From assembly GCF_032594935.1 (NCBI RefSeq), contig NZ_CP118734.1, positions 338,001-402,000 on the forward strand: DNA of 64,000 bases, in the 5' to 3' direction. How positions within the stretch are numbered: position 1 is the stretch's first letter; each line of letters starts with the position of its first letter. The notes below the pieces were generated by a model, which did not search any database, was not told the origin of the DNA, and saw only the letters and a program-made list of their open reading frames with translations. This stretch comes from Streptococcus sp. 29892 (GTDB lineage: Bacteria; Bacillota; Bacilli; Lactobacillales; Streptococcaceae). Position numbers and translations under genes: made by a program. Shown here one piece after another: positions 54,021 to 63,526 of the stretch.

Positions 54021-54344
54021 ATGGAATTTTTAGGTGAACTAGTATTTGAATTTTTGGCGGGTTTGGCAGATTTCGATGAAAGAAAGTATGCTCCTTTTGG
54101 ACTTCGCTACTGGCTGGGCTGGTTGGGGCTTCTAATCAATTTCTTGATGCTTGGTCTGCTTACTTTTGTACCAATAGTATTTCTCCTAATGTTTCTGGAT
54201 GGAAAGGGCTGGGTTAACCTCATTTTAGCAATCCTTTTCATACCAATTCTCCTATTTTGGCTCTTAAAGACACTTGGTTTTGTGAAGAAAATGTGGCAAG
54301 TGACAACATATTATAAAATGATTTCTAGGAACATCAGTGACTGA
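54021..54344 (+). CDS. Small membrane protein, second of a paralogous pair
   Basis: A 107-residue protein with an acidic N-terminus, the shared PFGLRYWLG motif near residue 30, and two to three hydrophobic segments, ending with a basic helix (KTLGFVKKMWQVTTYYK) that resembles MKTLIRRTKYYRQ of the upstream paralog. Its stop lies within a terminator hairpin. No family recognised. Confidence 0.75.
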   Translation: MEFLGELVFEFLAGLADFDERKYAPFGLRYWLGWLGLLINFLMLGLLTFVPIVFLLMFLDGKGWVNLILAILFIPILLFWLLKTLGFVKKMWQVTTYYKMISRNISD

Positions 54345-54357
54345 CTGGTGTTTTTTT
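54330..54357 (+). terminator. Terminator after the small membrane gene pair
   Basis: ACATCAGT and ACTGGTGT pair (one G-U) and are followed by seven T. Confidence 0.75.
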
Positions 54358-54389
54358 GATGCCTAGGCAAGGAATTATCTCTTGAAATA

Positions 54390-54398
54390 TGCTATAAT
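54390..54398 (+). promoter_or_regulatory. Extended -10 promoter of the SNF2 helicase gene
   Basis: TGC followed by TATAAT, 49 bp upstream of the start codon. Confidence 0.55.
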
Positions 54399-54446
54399 GA
54401 AAAGATAATATTTTAGAGATTGTGCTAGGTCAAAAGAGGTATTGCT

Positions 54447-57400
54447 ATGGGTCGCATGATGCCGGGGCGGGTTCGCCAAGAAGGAATTGATTTGTATGAG
54501 GCTGGGAAACTGACTGTTCTTCAGAGCGAGAATGGGAAGTTGGAGCTGGATATTGCTGGGGAACGTTTTGTTTACAGTGATGAGGATAGTGATTTGCAGT
54601 GTAGTTGTCACTTGTTTCAAAGCAAGGGCTACTGTCAGCATTTGGCAGCCACGGAGTATTATTTAAAAAATGATGGGGCTGGTAAAAATCTGGAGCAGGA
54701 GCGGAAAGAAGAGGGAAATCAACACAAGGAAACGGTTCGTCGGACCTATTTTGGTGGCCTCTTTTTAGATGAGATTTTGCATCCCAAACCAGAAATGGGC
54801 ATCAAGTATCGCCTCTCTGTTGAGGGGAGCTTGTTGCCTTATGATCGGCAGATAGACTGGACCTTGAAAATTAGCCGTTTACCAGACACGCGCGCCTATA
54901 TTGTAAGGGACATTGGTGCTTTTTTGCGCTTACTCAAGACCAATGGGCATTATCAAATCGGGAAAAATTACTATGAGCAGCTAGCCTATGAAAACTTTGA
55001 TGAAGCCAGTCAGGCTCTATTGGATTTTCTTTGGACCTTGATTCCAGAGAAGGTAGGATTAGATTCGGATATTCTCATCCATTTTGGGAGGCATTTCCGT
55101 TTGCCCCAAGCCTATTTTGAAGAAGGGCTTGATTTGTTGAACCAGCTGGATGAGTTTGTCTTTACCTATGAACAGCGTTCCTATTCGTCCTTGATGGTAC
55201 TTCCTTTGACAGAGGAAACTGGACTTTATCACTTTGATGTGACAGTCCATACGCATATGATTGAGATGGTTATTCATGAAAAAGCTGTTCGTCCTCTATT
55301 TCAAGGTCGTTATCTCTTGCTTGATGGGGTCATTTATAGTGTCAATCGGATGCAGGAGCAACTGATTGGTCAGATTTCTAATCTAGTGCCTACTGAGTCT
55401 GGTGTGAGAAAGGTTCAGGTCGATTTTCAGGATCAGGATCGTTTGGCTTTGAGTTTGCTGGATTTGCAGACCATTGGAAGGGTCAAGGCACCCAAACGCT
55501 TTAAAATTCACGATTTCATCCCTCATTTCCATATGGAGATGGAGGAAAATGGAAGTCTGTCCTTGCAATTAGTTTTAGATTTTGATGGTCGCTTGGTCAG
55601 AAGTGAGGAAGAATTGAGCCTCCTTCCATTTGCCAGTCATTTTCAGCACCTAGAAGCTGTCTTTCAGGCAATCAGTTTGGCTGGTTTTCGGGGCAAATAC
55701 CTGGCTCAAAGACCTGCCCTCAGTCAACAGGAAGTTTATTCCTTCTTCCGTCAACAGCTGCCCTTGCTAGAAAAAATGGGACCAGTTCATCTAACAGAAA
55801 ATCTTCGGTCCCTCTTGGTTGAAGTCAAACCACAGCTGGAGATTGTTCGAAATGGCTCGCTTTTGGATATTTCATTCGATTTATCTGGAATTGATCAGTC
55901 TGAAATAGATCAGGCACTTGAAGCCTTGCTCAATCAAGAGGACCATTACACCAGCCCGACCGGGAAAGTCCTTGTTTTTGATGAGGAAACCCGAAAAATC
56001 AGTCAGACCCTTATTCAGCTCCGAGCAAAACATGGAAAGGGTGGACAGGTGCAGGTTCATGCTTTGGCAGGTTTTCAATTAGCCCAATCGCTTTCTAGCT
56101 ATGATCAAGTTCGTTTTTCTAAGGATTTTCAAGAAATGGCTGGTTATCTTGCCAAGCCTGATAGCTTTCCCTTACCTGTTTTGGATGTGAAAATTGAATT
56201 GAGAGATTACCAACAGACTGGTATTAAATGGCTGTCGATGTTGGACCATTATGGTTTTGGTGGTATTTTGGCGGATGATATGGGACTTGGAAAGACCCTG
56301 CAAACCATCGCCTTTCTATCCAGTCGGATGACCGAGGATAGCCGGGTTTTGATTTTGGCTCCCTCAAGTTTGATTTATAACTGGTTAGATGAATGTCAGC
56401 GCTTTGCTCCGGATTTAGAAGTAGGGGTTGTTCACGGAAGTAAGGAGCAGCGAGTAGACTTGATTGCCCAGGGGCATCAAATTTTGGTGACTTCCTACCC
56501 ATCTTTTAGGCAGGATAGTGATCTCTACAAACAAGAAAAGTTTGACTACCTGATTTTAGATGAGGCTCAGGTCATGAAAAATGCCCAGTCCAAAATCGCT
56601 CAGCTACTGAGAGAATTTGAGGTTGGGAATTGTTTCGCTCTTTCAGGTACACCGATTGAAAATCATTTGACGGAATTGTGGTCTATCTTCCAAATTGTAC
56701 TTCCAGGTTTATTGCCCAGTAAGCAGGCCTTTAGCAAGTTAAGTGCCAAAGAGATTGCTCGAACCATCCAGCCCTTTGTTCTCAGACGGCATAAGGAAGA
56801 TGTTCTGCAGGAGTTGCCTGATTTGACAGAGGTCAATGTACTCAATGAATTGACTGATGAGCAGAAAACCATCTATCTGGCCCAGCTCCAACAAATGCAG
56901 TCTAAAATTGCCGGCGCTGATGATGCCCAAATCAACCGAAGCAAGATTGAAATTCTGTCTGGGATTACGCGATTGCGCCAAATATGTGACACACCTAGTT
57001 TGTTCATGGATGATTTCAGGGGAGAGAGTGGCAAGCTCAATAGCCTGAAAGAACTGCTCCTGCAACTCAAAGAAGGAGAGCATAGGGTCCTGATTTTCTC
57101 CCAATTCAGACAGATGCTGGAGCAGATTGAAGAACAATTAAAAGAAATTGGTTTAACTTCTTATACCCTGACAGGCTCCACCCCTGCCAATCAACGCCAG
57201 GAAATGACCCAGGCCTTCAATGCGGGTAGTCGGGATGCCTTTCTCATTTCCTTGAAAGCAGGAGGGGTTGGTCTGAATTTGACAGGTGCAGACACGGTTA
57301 TTCTGGTTGACCTCTGGTGGAATCCAGCTGTGGAAGCCCAGGCCATTAGTCGTGCCCATCGTATGGGGCAGACTGAAAAAGTAGAATGCTACCGCCTGAT

Positions 57401-57539
57401 TACCAGAGGAACCATTGAAGAAAAAATCCAAGCCCTGCAAGAAAATAAGAAAAATCTAGTCAAAACGGTTCTTGACGGTAGTGAAAGCCGTGCAAACTTG
57501 ACGGTTGAAGATATTCGTGCTATTTTGGGGATAGAATGA
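54447..57539 (+). CDS. SNF2-family helicase with N-terminal SWIM zinc finger
   Basis: A 1030-residue protein. A SWIM-type zinc site (CSCHLFQSKGYCQH) lies near residue 52, followed by a long bacterial SNF2-associated region (about 80-560) and a two-lobed SNF2 ATPase. Motifs include I DDMGLGKTLQTIAFL (about 611), II LDEAQVMKN, III ALSGTPIENHLTELW, V LKAGGVGLNLTGA and VI QAISRAHRMGQ. These enzymes translocate on double-stranded DNA and probably remodel protein-DNA complexes; the bacterial role is little known. RBS AAAAGAGGTATTGCT. Confidence 0.93.
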   Translation: MGRMMPGRVRQEGIDLYEAGKLTVLQSENGKLELDIAGERFVYSDEDSDLQCSCHLFQSKGYCQHLAATEYYLKNDGAGKNLEQERKEEGNQHKETVRRTYFGGLFLDEILHPKPEMGIKYRLSVEGSLLPYDRQIDWTLKISRLPDTRAYIVRDIGAFLRLLKTNGHYQIGKNYYEQLAYENFDEASQALLDFLWTLIPEKVGLDSDILIHFGRHFRLPQAYFEEGLDLLNQLDEFVFTYEQRSYSSLMVLPLTEETGLYHFDVTVHTHMIEMVIHEKAVRPLFQGRYLLLDGVIYSVNRMQEQLIGQISNLVPTESGVRKVQVDFQDQDRLALSLLDLQTIGRVKAPKRFKIHDFIPHFHMEMEENGSLSLQLVLDFDGRLVRSEEELSLLPFASHFQHLEAVFQAISLAGFRGKYLAQRPALSQQEVYSFFRQQLPLLEKMGPVHLTENLRSLLVEVKPQLEIVRNGSLLDISFDLSGIDQSEIDQALEALLNQEDHYTSPTGKVLVFDEETRKISQTLIQLRAKHGKGGQVQVHALAGFQLAQSLSSYDQVRFSKDFQEMAGYLAKPDSFPLPVLDVKIELRDYQQTGIKWLSMLDHYGFGGILADDMGLGKTLQTIAFLSSRMTEDSRVLILAPSSLIYNWLDECQRFAPDLEVGVVHGSKEQRVDLIAQGHQILVTSYPSFRQDSDLYKQEKFDYLILDEAQVMKNAQSKIAQLLREFEVGNCFALSGTPIENHLTELWSIFQIVLPGLLPSKQAFSKLSAKEIARTIQPFVLRRHKEDVLQELPDLTEVNVLNELTDEQKTIYLAQLQQMQSKIAGADDAQINRSKIEILSGITRLRQICDTPSLFMDDFRGESGKLNSLKELLLQLKEGEHRVLIFSQFRQMLEQIEEQLKEIGLTSYTLTGSTPANQRQEMTQAFNAGSRDAFLISLKAGGVGLNLTGADTVILVDLWWNPAVEAQAISRAHRMGQTEKVECYRLITRGTIEEKIQALQENKKNLVKTVLDGSESRANLTVEDIRAILGIE

Positions 57540-57665
57540 GACCAATTTGATACTAGTTACTTGAGTCTTATGGCCTGTTAGCAACGGCTAGGTGGTTAGA
57601 AGTTTCCAAAGTCCAAACATTGCAGTGTTAAAAGAACCTTTAGTTAAGGAAAAAATAAGCAAAAA

Positions 57666-57674
57666 TGGTATAAT
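57666..57674 (+). promoter_or_regulatory. Extended -10 promoter of fmt
   Basis: TGG followed by TATAAT, 57 bp upstream of the fmt start. Confidence 0.6.
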
Positions 57675-57731
57675 GAAGGGATAATAGAATTAGTAGCAAT
57701 GATTAAAGGAAAAGGAGATGAGAAAGCAAAC

Positions 57732-58667
57732 ATGACAAAGTTGATTTTTATGGGTACACCAGCATTTTCAGCGACAGTCTTAAAAGGTCTTTTGGCGGAT
57801 GACCAGTATGAAATTTTGGCTGTTGTTACCCAGCCTGACCGAGCTGTTGGTCGTAAAAAAGTCATCCAAATGACACCTGTTAAGGAAGTGGCTTTGGAAC
57901 ACCATTTACCAGTCTATCAACCGGAAAAGTTATCAGGAAGTCAAGAAATGGCTGACCTGATGGCCTTGGGTGCAGACGGGATTGTGACAGCTGCATTTGG
58001 ACAATTCCTACCGACTAAATTGTTGAACTCTGTTGACTTTGCGGTCAATGTCCATGCCTCTCTTCTTCCTAAATACCGGGGTGGGGCACCTATCCACTAT
58101 GCTCTAATCAACGGTGATGAGCGAGCGGGTGTGACCATCATGGAAATGGTCAAGGAAATGGATGCAGGTGATATGATTTCCAGTGATAGCATTGCCATTG
58201 AAGAAACGGATAATGTTGGAACCTTGTTTGAAAAGTTGGCTGTTGTTGGACGGGATTTGCTATTGCAAACCTTGCCAGCCTATATTGCTGGGGATGTGAA
58301 ACCAGTAGCTCAAGATCCAGAACAAGTGACTTTCTCGCCAAATATTCAGCCAGAAGAAGAAGTACTTGATTGGAACAAGTCAGCTCGTCAACTCTTCAAT
58401 CAGATTCGCGGTATGTATCCATGGCCAGTTGCCCACACCTATTGGCAAGGGGAACGGTTTAAAATTCAAGAAGCTGTTGAAGTAGAAGGTTCAGGTCCAG
58501 TTGGTCAAGTCATTGCTCGAAGCAAGAAAGAATTGGTCATTGCGACAGGACAGGGAGCCCTTTCACTGAAAACAGTCCAGCCAGCTGGTAAGCCCAAAAT
58601 GACCATTGCGGACTTTTTGAATGGAGCAGGTCGAGATATTGCAGTAGGAGAACAGTTTGGTGGTTAA
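57732..58667 (+). CDS. fmt: Methionyl-tRNA formyltransferase
   Basis: Formylates initiator Met-tRNA with 10-formyl-THF. The 311 residues have the start [17 protein letters not shown], the catalytic region [20 protein letters not shown] (Asn/His), and [15 protein letters not shown]; the C-terminal OB-like domain starts near residue 205. I start at 57732 on family alignment, although the AAGGAG block lies 14 bases before it; that block precedes a five-codon mini-frame (57718-57735) whose stop overlaps the fmt ATG. rsmB overlaps the fmt end. Confidence 0.95.
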   Translation: MTKLIFMGTPAFSATVLKGLLADDQYEILAVVTQPDRAVGRKKVIQMTPVKEVALEHHLPVYQPEKLSGSQEMADLMALGADGIVTAAFGQFLPTKLLNSVDFAVNVHASLLPKYRGGAPIHYALINGDERAGVTIMEMVKEMDAGDMISSDSIAIEETDNVGTLFEKLAVVGRDLLLQTLPAYIAGDVKPVAQDPEQVTFSPNIQPEEEVLDWNKSARQLFNQIRGMYPWPVAHTYWQGERFKIQEAVEVEGSGPVGQVIARSKKELVIATGQGALSLKTVQPAGKPKMTIADFLNGAGRDIAVGEQFGG

Positions 58668-59970
58668 TAAACATGAAACAGCCAGAAGTCTAGCCTTATC
58701 TGTACTGGAAGATGTCTTTGAACAAGGTGCTTATTCCAACATTGCACTCAATAAAGCTTTGGGAGCTTCTGCCTTGTCGATGCAGGACAGGGGATTGGCG
58801 ACGGAGCTGGTCTATGGGACTGTTTCTCGTAAAATCACGCTTGAGTGGTACTTGGCACATTTTATCGAAGATAGAGAAAAGTTGGACACTTGGGTCTACT
58901 ATCTTCTTATGTTGAGCCTCTACCAGATGCTTTATTTGGATAAACTTCCAACTCATGCAGTTGTCAATGAGGCTGTTACTCTTGCCAAAAGAGGTCGTGG
59001 AGCAGACAAGTTTGTCAACGCCATTTTGCGAAAAATCAGTCAAACGAACTTGCCCAATCCTGCGGACATCAAACGAAAGAATAAACGCTTATCGGTCCAA
59101 TATTCCGTACCTGTTTGGTTGGTCCAAACCTTGATTGCAGAATATGGGGATGAACGTGCTGAGAAAATTTTTCAAAGCTTACATATTCGGAACAAGGCCA
59201 GTATCCGTGTGACAAATAGTCAGCAAATAGATAGACTGGCAGAGGAACTAGATGCTCACCATTCTCCGTTATCACCCGTCGGTTTGGTTAAGCCCCATGG
59301 ACATTTTGCGGCTACGGATTACTTTAAGCAAGGGTTGATTACCATTCAAGATGAAACCAGTCAATTGGTGGCACCGACATTAAAGATACAGGGTGAAGAA
59401 CAAATCTTAGATGCCTGTGCGGCCCCTGGTGGCAAAACATGCCACATGGCTAGCTATCTGACAAGTGGTAAAATCATGGCCCTTGATTTGTATGAGCATA
59501 AACTGTCCTTGATTGAAGAAAATGCCAAACGATTAGGGCTAGCAGATAAGATTGAAACCAAACGTCTGGATGCCAGTCGTGTTCATGAGGAATTTGGTCC
59601 AGATACCTTTGATAAAATCCTAGTGGATGCCCCTTGTTCAGGTATTGGGCTCATTCGACGTAAGCCTGATATTCGTTACAACAAGGCGGCTATGGATTTT
59701 GAGAATTTAAAAACCATCCAATTGCAGATTTTGGACAGCGTTTGCCAAAGCCTGAAAATCGGTGGTATAATTACCTATAGCACCTGTACGATTATTGCTA
59801 AGGAAAATCAAGAGGTTATTGACGAGTTTTTACAAACCCATCCCAATTTTGAGCAGGTTCTGTTAGAACATCCGCGAGCAGATATTATGGTGGATGGCTG
59901 CCTGTTGATTACCCCTGAACAATACCAGACGGATGGATTTTTCATTGGTCAATTTAGAAGAAAATCCTAG
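58657..59970 (+). CDS. rsmB: 16S rRNA (cytosine967-C5)-methyltransferase
   Basis: RsmB (Sun) methylates C967. The 437 residues have an N-terminal NusB-like RNA-binding domain (about 1-140) and a SAM methyltransferase domain with [14 protein letters not shown], the two catalytic cysteines in [13 protein letters not shown] and TYSTCTI. There is no ATG near the start: TTG 58657 lies six bases after TAGGAG and GTG 58660 nine, so a rare start codon is used. It overlaps fmt by 11 bp. Confidence 0.93.
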   Translation: MVVNKHETARSLALSVLEDVFEQGAYSNIALNKALGASALSMQDRGLATELVYGTVSRKITLEWYLAHFIEDREKLDTWVYYLLMLSLYQMLYLDKLPTHAVVNEAVTLAKRGRGADKFVNAILRKISQTNLPNPADIKRKNKRLSVQYSVPVWLVQTLIAEYGDERAEKIFQSLHIRNKASIRVTNSQQIDRLAEELDAHHSPLSPVGLVKPHGHFAATDYFKQGLITIQDETSQLVAPTLKIQGEEQILDACAAPGGKTCHMASYLTSGKIMALDLYEHKLSLIEENAKRLGLADKIETKRLDASRVHEEFGPDTFDKILVDAPCSGIGLIRRKPDIRYNKAAMDFENLKTIQLQILDSVCQSLKIGGIITYSTCTIIAKENQEVIDEFLQTHPNFEQVLLEHPRADIMVDGCLLITPEQYQTDGFFIGQFRRKS

Positions 59971-60008
59971 AATAAGAGGAGGAAGTTGCTTAGCAACGAG
60001 AGAAAATT

Positions 60009-60746
60009 ATGGAAATTGCATTACTTACTGATGTTGGACAAAAACGTTCGAACAACCAAGATTATATCAACTGTTATAAGAACCGTGCAGGTATCGACTT
60101 GGTGGTCTTGGCAGATGGCATGGGCGGTCACCGTGCAGGTCATATTGCCAGTGAGATGGCTGCAACTGATTTGGGCGCTGCTTGGGTCGATACACAATTG
60201 GTAACCTTGAATGATGTCCGTGAATGGTTGATAGCTATTATCGATGCAGAAAATCAAAAAATCCATGAACTTGGGCAAACGGAAGAATACCGTGGAATGG
60301 GAACGACGCTAGAAGCAGTTGTGGTGATTGACAATCAGATGATTTATGCCCACGTTGGCGATTCCCGAATTGGTCTAGTTCGTGATGGAGAATATACTCG
60401 ATTAACCAATGATCATTCATTGGTAGGCGCCTTGGTTCGTGCAGGTCAATTGACAGAAGAAGAAGCCCTTCGTCATCCGCAGAAAAATATTGTGACCCAG
60501 TCCATTGGACAGGCAGAACCAATTGAGCCAGATATTGCCTTGAAAACTCTGGAAGTTGGGGATTACGTTCTGATTAACAGTGATGGACTGACCAATATGG
60601 TATCTGCAGAAGATATCCGCGATATTATAGTGAGCGGTGTATCACTGGAAAGTAAGGCAGAGACCTTGGTACGTTTCGCTAATAATGCAGGAGGTTTGGA
60701 TAATATTACAGTAGGCTTGCTTCATATTACGGAGGAGGCTAGGTAA
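60009..60746 (+). CDS. stp: PP2C-type Ser/Thr phosphatase
   Basis: Removes phosphates placed by the adjacent PASTA kinase. The 245 residues carry the metal-binding motifs of PPM phosphatases: [36 protein letters not shown] and the late [22 protein letters not shown] hairpin sits between the AGAGGAGGAA block and the start codon. It overlaps the kinase gene by one base, so stoichiometric expression is likely. Confidence 0.95.
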   Translation: MEIALLTDVGQKRSNNQDYINCYKNRAGIDLVVLADGMGGHRAGHIASEMAATDLGAAWVDTQLVTLNDVREWLIAIIDAENQKIHELGQTEEYRGMGTTLEAVVVIDNQMIYAHVGDSRIGLVRDGEYTRLTNDHSLVGALVRAGQLTEEEALRHPQKNIVTQSIGQAEPIEPDIALKTLEVGDYVLINSDGLTNMVSAEDIRDIIVSGVSLESKAETLVRFANNAGGLDNITVGLLHITEEAR

Positions 60747-62734
60747 TGATTCAAATCGGTAAGATTTTTGCTGGACGCTATCGGATTGTCCGGCAAATTG
60801 GTCGAGGCGGTATGGCGGATGTTTATCTGGCTAGGGATTTGATATTGGATGGGGAAGAAGTGGCTGTTAAGGTCCTCCGCACCAACTATCAGACTGACCA
60901 GATTGCCATCCAGCGTTTCCAACGGGAAGCGCGCGCTATGGCGGACCTGGATCACCCAAATATTGTTCGTATTTCGGACATTGGTGAGGAAGATGGTCAA
61001 CAGTATCTAGCCATGGAATACATCAACGGCCTTGACTTGAAACGCTATATCAAGGAGAATGCTCCTCTTTCAAATGATGTGGCAGTTCGTATCATGGGAC
61101 AAATTCTCCTAGCTATGCGAATGGCCCATACTCGTGGTATTGTCCATAGGGACTTGAAACCTCAGAATGTTATCTTGACATCTAGTGGTGTCGCTAAGGT
61201 AACGGACTTTGGTATTGCAGTTGCCTTTGCGGAAACCAGTTTGACCCAAACCAACTCCATGCTGGGCTCTGTCCACTATCTTTCTCCGGAGCAGGCGCGT
61301 GGTTCTAAAGCGACTATTCAAAGCGATATCTATGCAATGGGGATTATTCTCTTTGAGATGTTGACAGGACGGATTCCTTATGATGGTGATAGTGCGGTGA
61401 CCATTGCTCTCCAGCATTTCCAAAAACCACTGCCGTCTGTCAGAGAAGAAAACGCAAATGTCCCTCAAGCACTTGAAAATGTAGTGTTGAAGGCGACTGC
61501 TAAAAAATTAAATGATCGCTATAAATCTGTAGCAGAAATGTACACAGATTTGGCTTCAGCTTTATCTTTCGATCGTAGAAATGAAGGAAAGGTATCATTA
61601 GAGGGCAATAAGGTTGATACAAAAACTTTACCAAAACTCTCTCAGGCAAATGTTGAAGCTAAGCCACTAGCCAGTACAGGAGCACCCAAAACAAATGTAG
61701 AAAATCGTCCAGCTGGAAAGGCTATGACACAAAAGGTGGCTGGAAAATCTGCAGCTAAACCGAGGAAAGGTATTAGGACTCGATTTAAAGTCTTGTTTGG
61801 AGCCCTTCTTTTGACCCTTATGGCGGTCGGTCTTATGTTTTTCAATTCACCAAAAACAGTAATTGTGCCTGATGTGACTGGTCAAACGATTGAAAAAGCA
61901 CAGGAGATGATAGAAGTTGCTGGATTAGAAGTAGGGAATGTCACAAAAGAGGCAACCAATGAAGTTGAAGAAGGCTTAGTGATTCGTACTTCGCCAGGAG
62001 CTAAGACTTCAAAACGTCAAGGAAGTAAGGTAGATCTGGTAATTGCTACAGTTGCTATGGTTGTTATCCCAGAAGTGAGTGGTAAAGATGTTGAAACTGC
62101 TCGGAAAGAACTAGAAACACTGGGACTCCAAGTGACGATTACAGAGGAGTACAATACTACGGTTGCAAAAGGGATGGTTATCAAGACCAGTCCAGAGGTA
62201 AATGCTTCTGCAGAAAAAGGTAGCAGCATCACTCTCTATGTTTCTAAAGGTATTGTTGTACCTAATGTTATTGGTAAAACCCAGGAAGCGGCTAGTCAAA
62301 TTTTACAAGATGCAGGTTTCTATATAGGAACTGTTACTCAGGTTTATAGTTCAACTGTTGAAGCAGGTCAGGTGATTAGTACTGATCCAATTGCTGATAC
62401 AGAGCTTGAGAAAGGCTCGGTTATCAATATTGAAGTATCGAAAGGTAAGGAGCTTATTATGCCTGACTTGACTTCTGGTCATCTCACTTATTCTCAGGCA
62501 AGTAGTCAGTTGCAAGATTTAGGAGTCACTGTTGCAAATATTGAAAAACAAGAGGATAGGAGCTATTATTCAACGACAAGCGATATTGTCATAGGCCAAT
62601 ATCCAGCAGCAGGTGCCACGATTGAGGGTACTGTAACCCTCTATGTATCAGTAGCATCGGGTACTAGTACTGCAAATTCGACAAGCTCTTCTAGTACAAG
62701 TACTACCACTTCAACTTCTACTAGTGGACAATAA
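60746..62734 (+). CDS. stk: PASTA-domain Ser/Thr protein kinase
   Basis: Membrane kinase (StkP/PknB type) that senses wall fragments or lipid II and controls division and wall synthesis; 662 residues. The kinase domain has the glycine loop [10 protein letters not shown]42, catalytic D136 in HRDLKPQN and DFGIA. A juxtamembrane linker is followed by one membrane segment (about 346-366), four extracellular PASTA domains (from about 371) and a Ser/Thr-rich tail. It sits in the fmt-rsmB-stp-stk cluster and upstream of liaFS. Confidence 0.96.
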   Translation: MIQIGKIFAGRYRIVRQIGRGGMADVYLARDLILDGEEVAVKVLRTNYQTDQIAIQRFQREARAMADLDHPNIVRISDIGEEDGQQYLAMEYINGLDLKRYIKENAPLSNDVAVRIMGQILLAMRMAHTRGIVHRDLKPQNVILTSSGVAKVTDFGIAVAFAETSLTQTNSMLGSVHYLSPEQARGSKATIQSDIYAMGIILFEMLTGRIPYDGDSAVTIALQHFQKPLPSVREENANVPQALENVVLKATAKKLNDRYKSVAEMYTDLASALSFDRRNEGKVSLEGNKVDTKTLPKLSQANVEAKPLASTGAPKTNVENRPAGKAMTQKVAGKSAAKPRKGIRTRFKVLFGALLLTLMAVGLMFFNSPKTVIVPDVTGQTIEKAQEMIEVAGLEVGNVTKEATNEVEEGLVIRTSPGAKTSKRQGSKVDLVIATVAMVVIPEVSGKDVETARKELETLGLQVTITEEYNTTVAKGMVIKTSPEVNASAEKGSSITLYVSKGIVVPNVIGKTQEAASQILQDAGFYIGTVTQVYSSTVEAGQVISTDPIADTELEKGSVINIEVSKGKELIMPDLTSGHLTYSQASSQLQDLGVTVANIEKQEDRSYYSTTSDIVIGQYPAAGATIEGTVTLYVSVASGTSTANSTSSSSTSTTTSTSTSGQ

Positions 62735-62739
62735 TAGAA

Positions 62740-62769
62740 ACTAGGGCAGGTTTATCCTACCCTTTTTTC
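62740..62769 (+). terminator. Terminator after stk
   Basis: AGGGCAGG and CCTACCCT pair around TTTAT with one mismatch and are followed by six T. Confidence 0.7.
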
Positions 62770-62801
62770 CTACCCTGGTCGGAGTTCTTTTATCTAAAAT
62801 T

Positions 62802-62810
62802 TGTTACAAT
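62802..62810 (+). promoter_or_regulatory. Extended -10 promoter of liaFS
   Basis: TGT followed by TACAAT, 20 bp upstream of the liaF start. Confidence 0.5.
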
Positions 62811-62830
62811 AGTAAAGAAAGGATACGATT

Positions 62831-63526
62831 ATGAGAAAAGTTCAATTTTTCCTGCTGATAGAAAGTATGCTTTTTACTATGGCAGCTTTTGATGTCGTTG
62901 CCAACGAGGCTAGTCGGACCTTGTTGCTCTTCTCAGCCTTGCTCTTACTGGCCTGGTATTTTCTAGGACGGCGTTTAAATAGTGTCTTATTAGTCAGCTC
63001 GCTGTCATTGTTATTTCTGGTCTTTGTCTTAAATCCCTATTTCATCATAGGGGTTATGCTCCTGGTTGTTTATATGTTTGTCAATTTCTTCTCACGTTAT
63101 GAGAAACGCAACCAGTACACTCAGATAGTATTTACTGACTATGCCTTACAAGTGCAAAAAGAAAAAAATAGGTGGTTTGGCAATCATGACCATTCACAAG
63201 ACCGTTTTGGTTTTGAAGATATCAATATTGTCCGTTTGTTTGGCAATGATGTAGTCGATTTGGATAAGACAGTCTTGGTGGGGCGAGATAATATTGTCGT
63301 CATTCGAAAAACTTTTGGCAGGACAAAAATTATCGTTCCAATCGATGTGGAGGTTTCTTTGACAGCCACCACTGTTTATGGAAAAGTAACCTTCCTTGAA
63401 CATTCGACTTGGGATTTACGAAATGAGAGTATCGCTATCAATAGCCCCGACTATCAAGAATCTCATAAACGCGTTAAGGTTGTGACAAATAATATTTTCG
63501 GAGATGTGGAGGTAGTTCGCGTATGA
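62831..63526 (+). CDS. liaF: LiaF-like negative regulator of envelope stress response
   Basis: A 231-residue membrane protein with about four hydrophobic segments in the N-terminal half (6-26, 32-48, 55-72, 74-92) and a soluble beta-rich C-terminal domain (about 110-231) of the LiaF/VraT type, with FGNDVVDLDKTVL, VPIDVEVSL and VTNNIFGDVEVVRV. In homologs it keeps the LiaS kinase inactive until lipid II cycle antibiotics act. It overlaps the kinase gene by four bases. Confidence 0.88.
   Translation: MRKVQFFLLIESMLFTMAAFDVVANEASRTLLLFSALLLLAWYFLGRRLNSVLLVSSLSLLFLVFVLNPYFIIGVMLLVVYMFVNFFSRYEKRNQYTQIVFTDYALQVQKEKNRWFGNHDHSQDRFGFEDINIVRLFGNDVVDLDKTVLVGRDNIVVIRKTFGRTKIIVPIDVEVSLTATTVYGKVTFLEHSTWDLRNESIAINSPDYQESHKRVKVVTNNIFGDVEVVRV

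Noticed and set aside
57540..57665. Remnant of the dispersed repeat (TTAGCAACGGCTAG) before fmt
   Set aside because: Only a few bases resemble the repeat and neither inverted ends nor the central hairpin are present.
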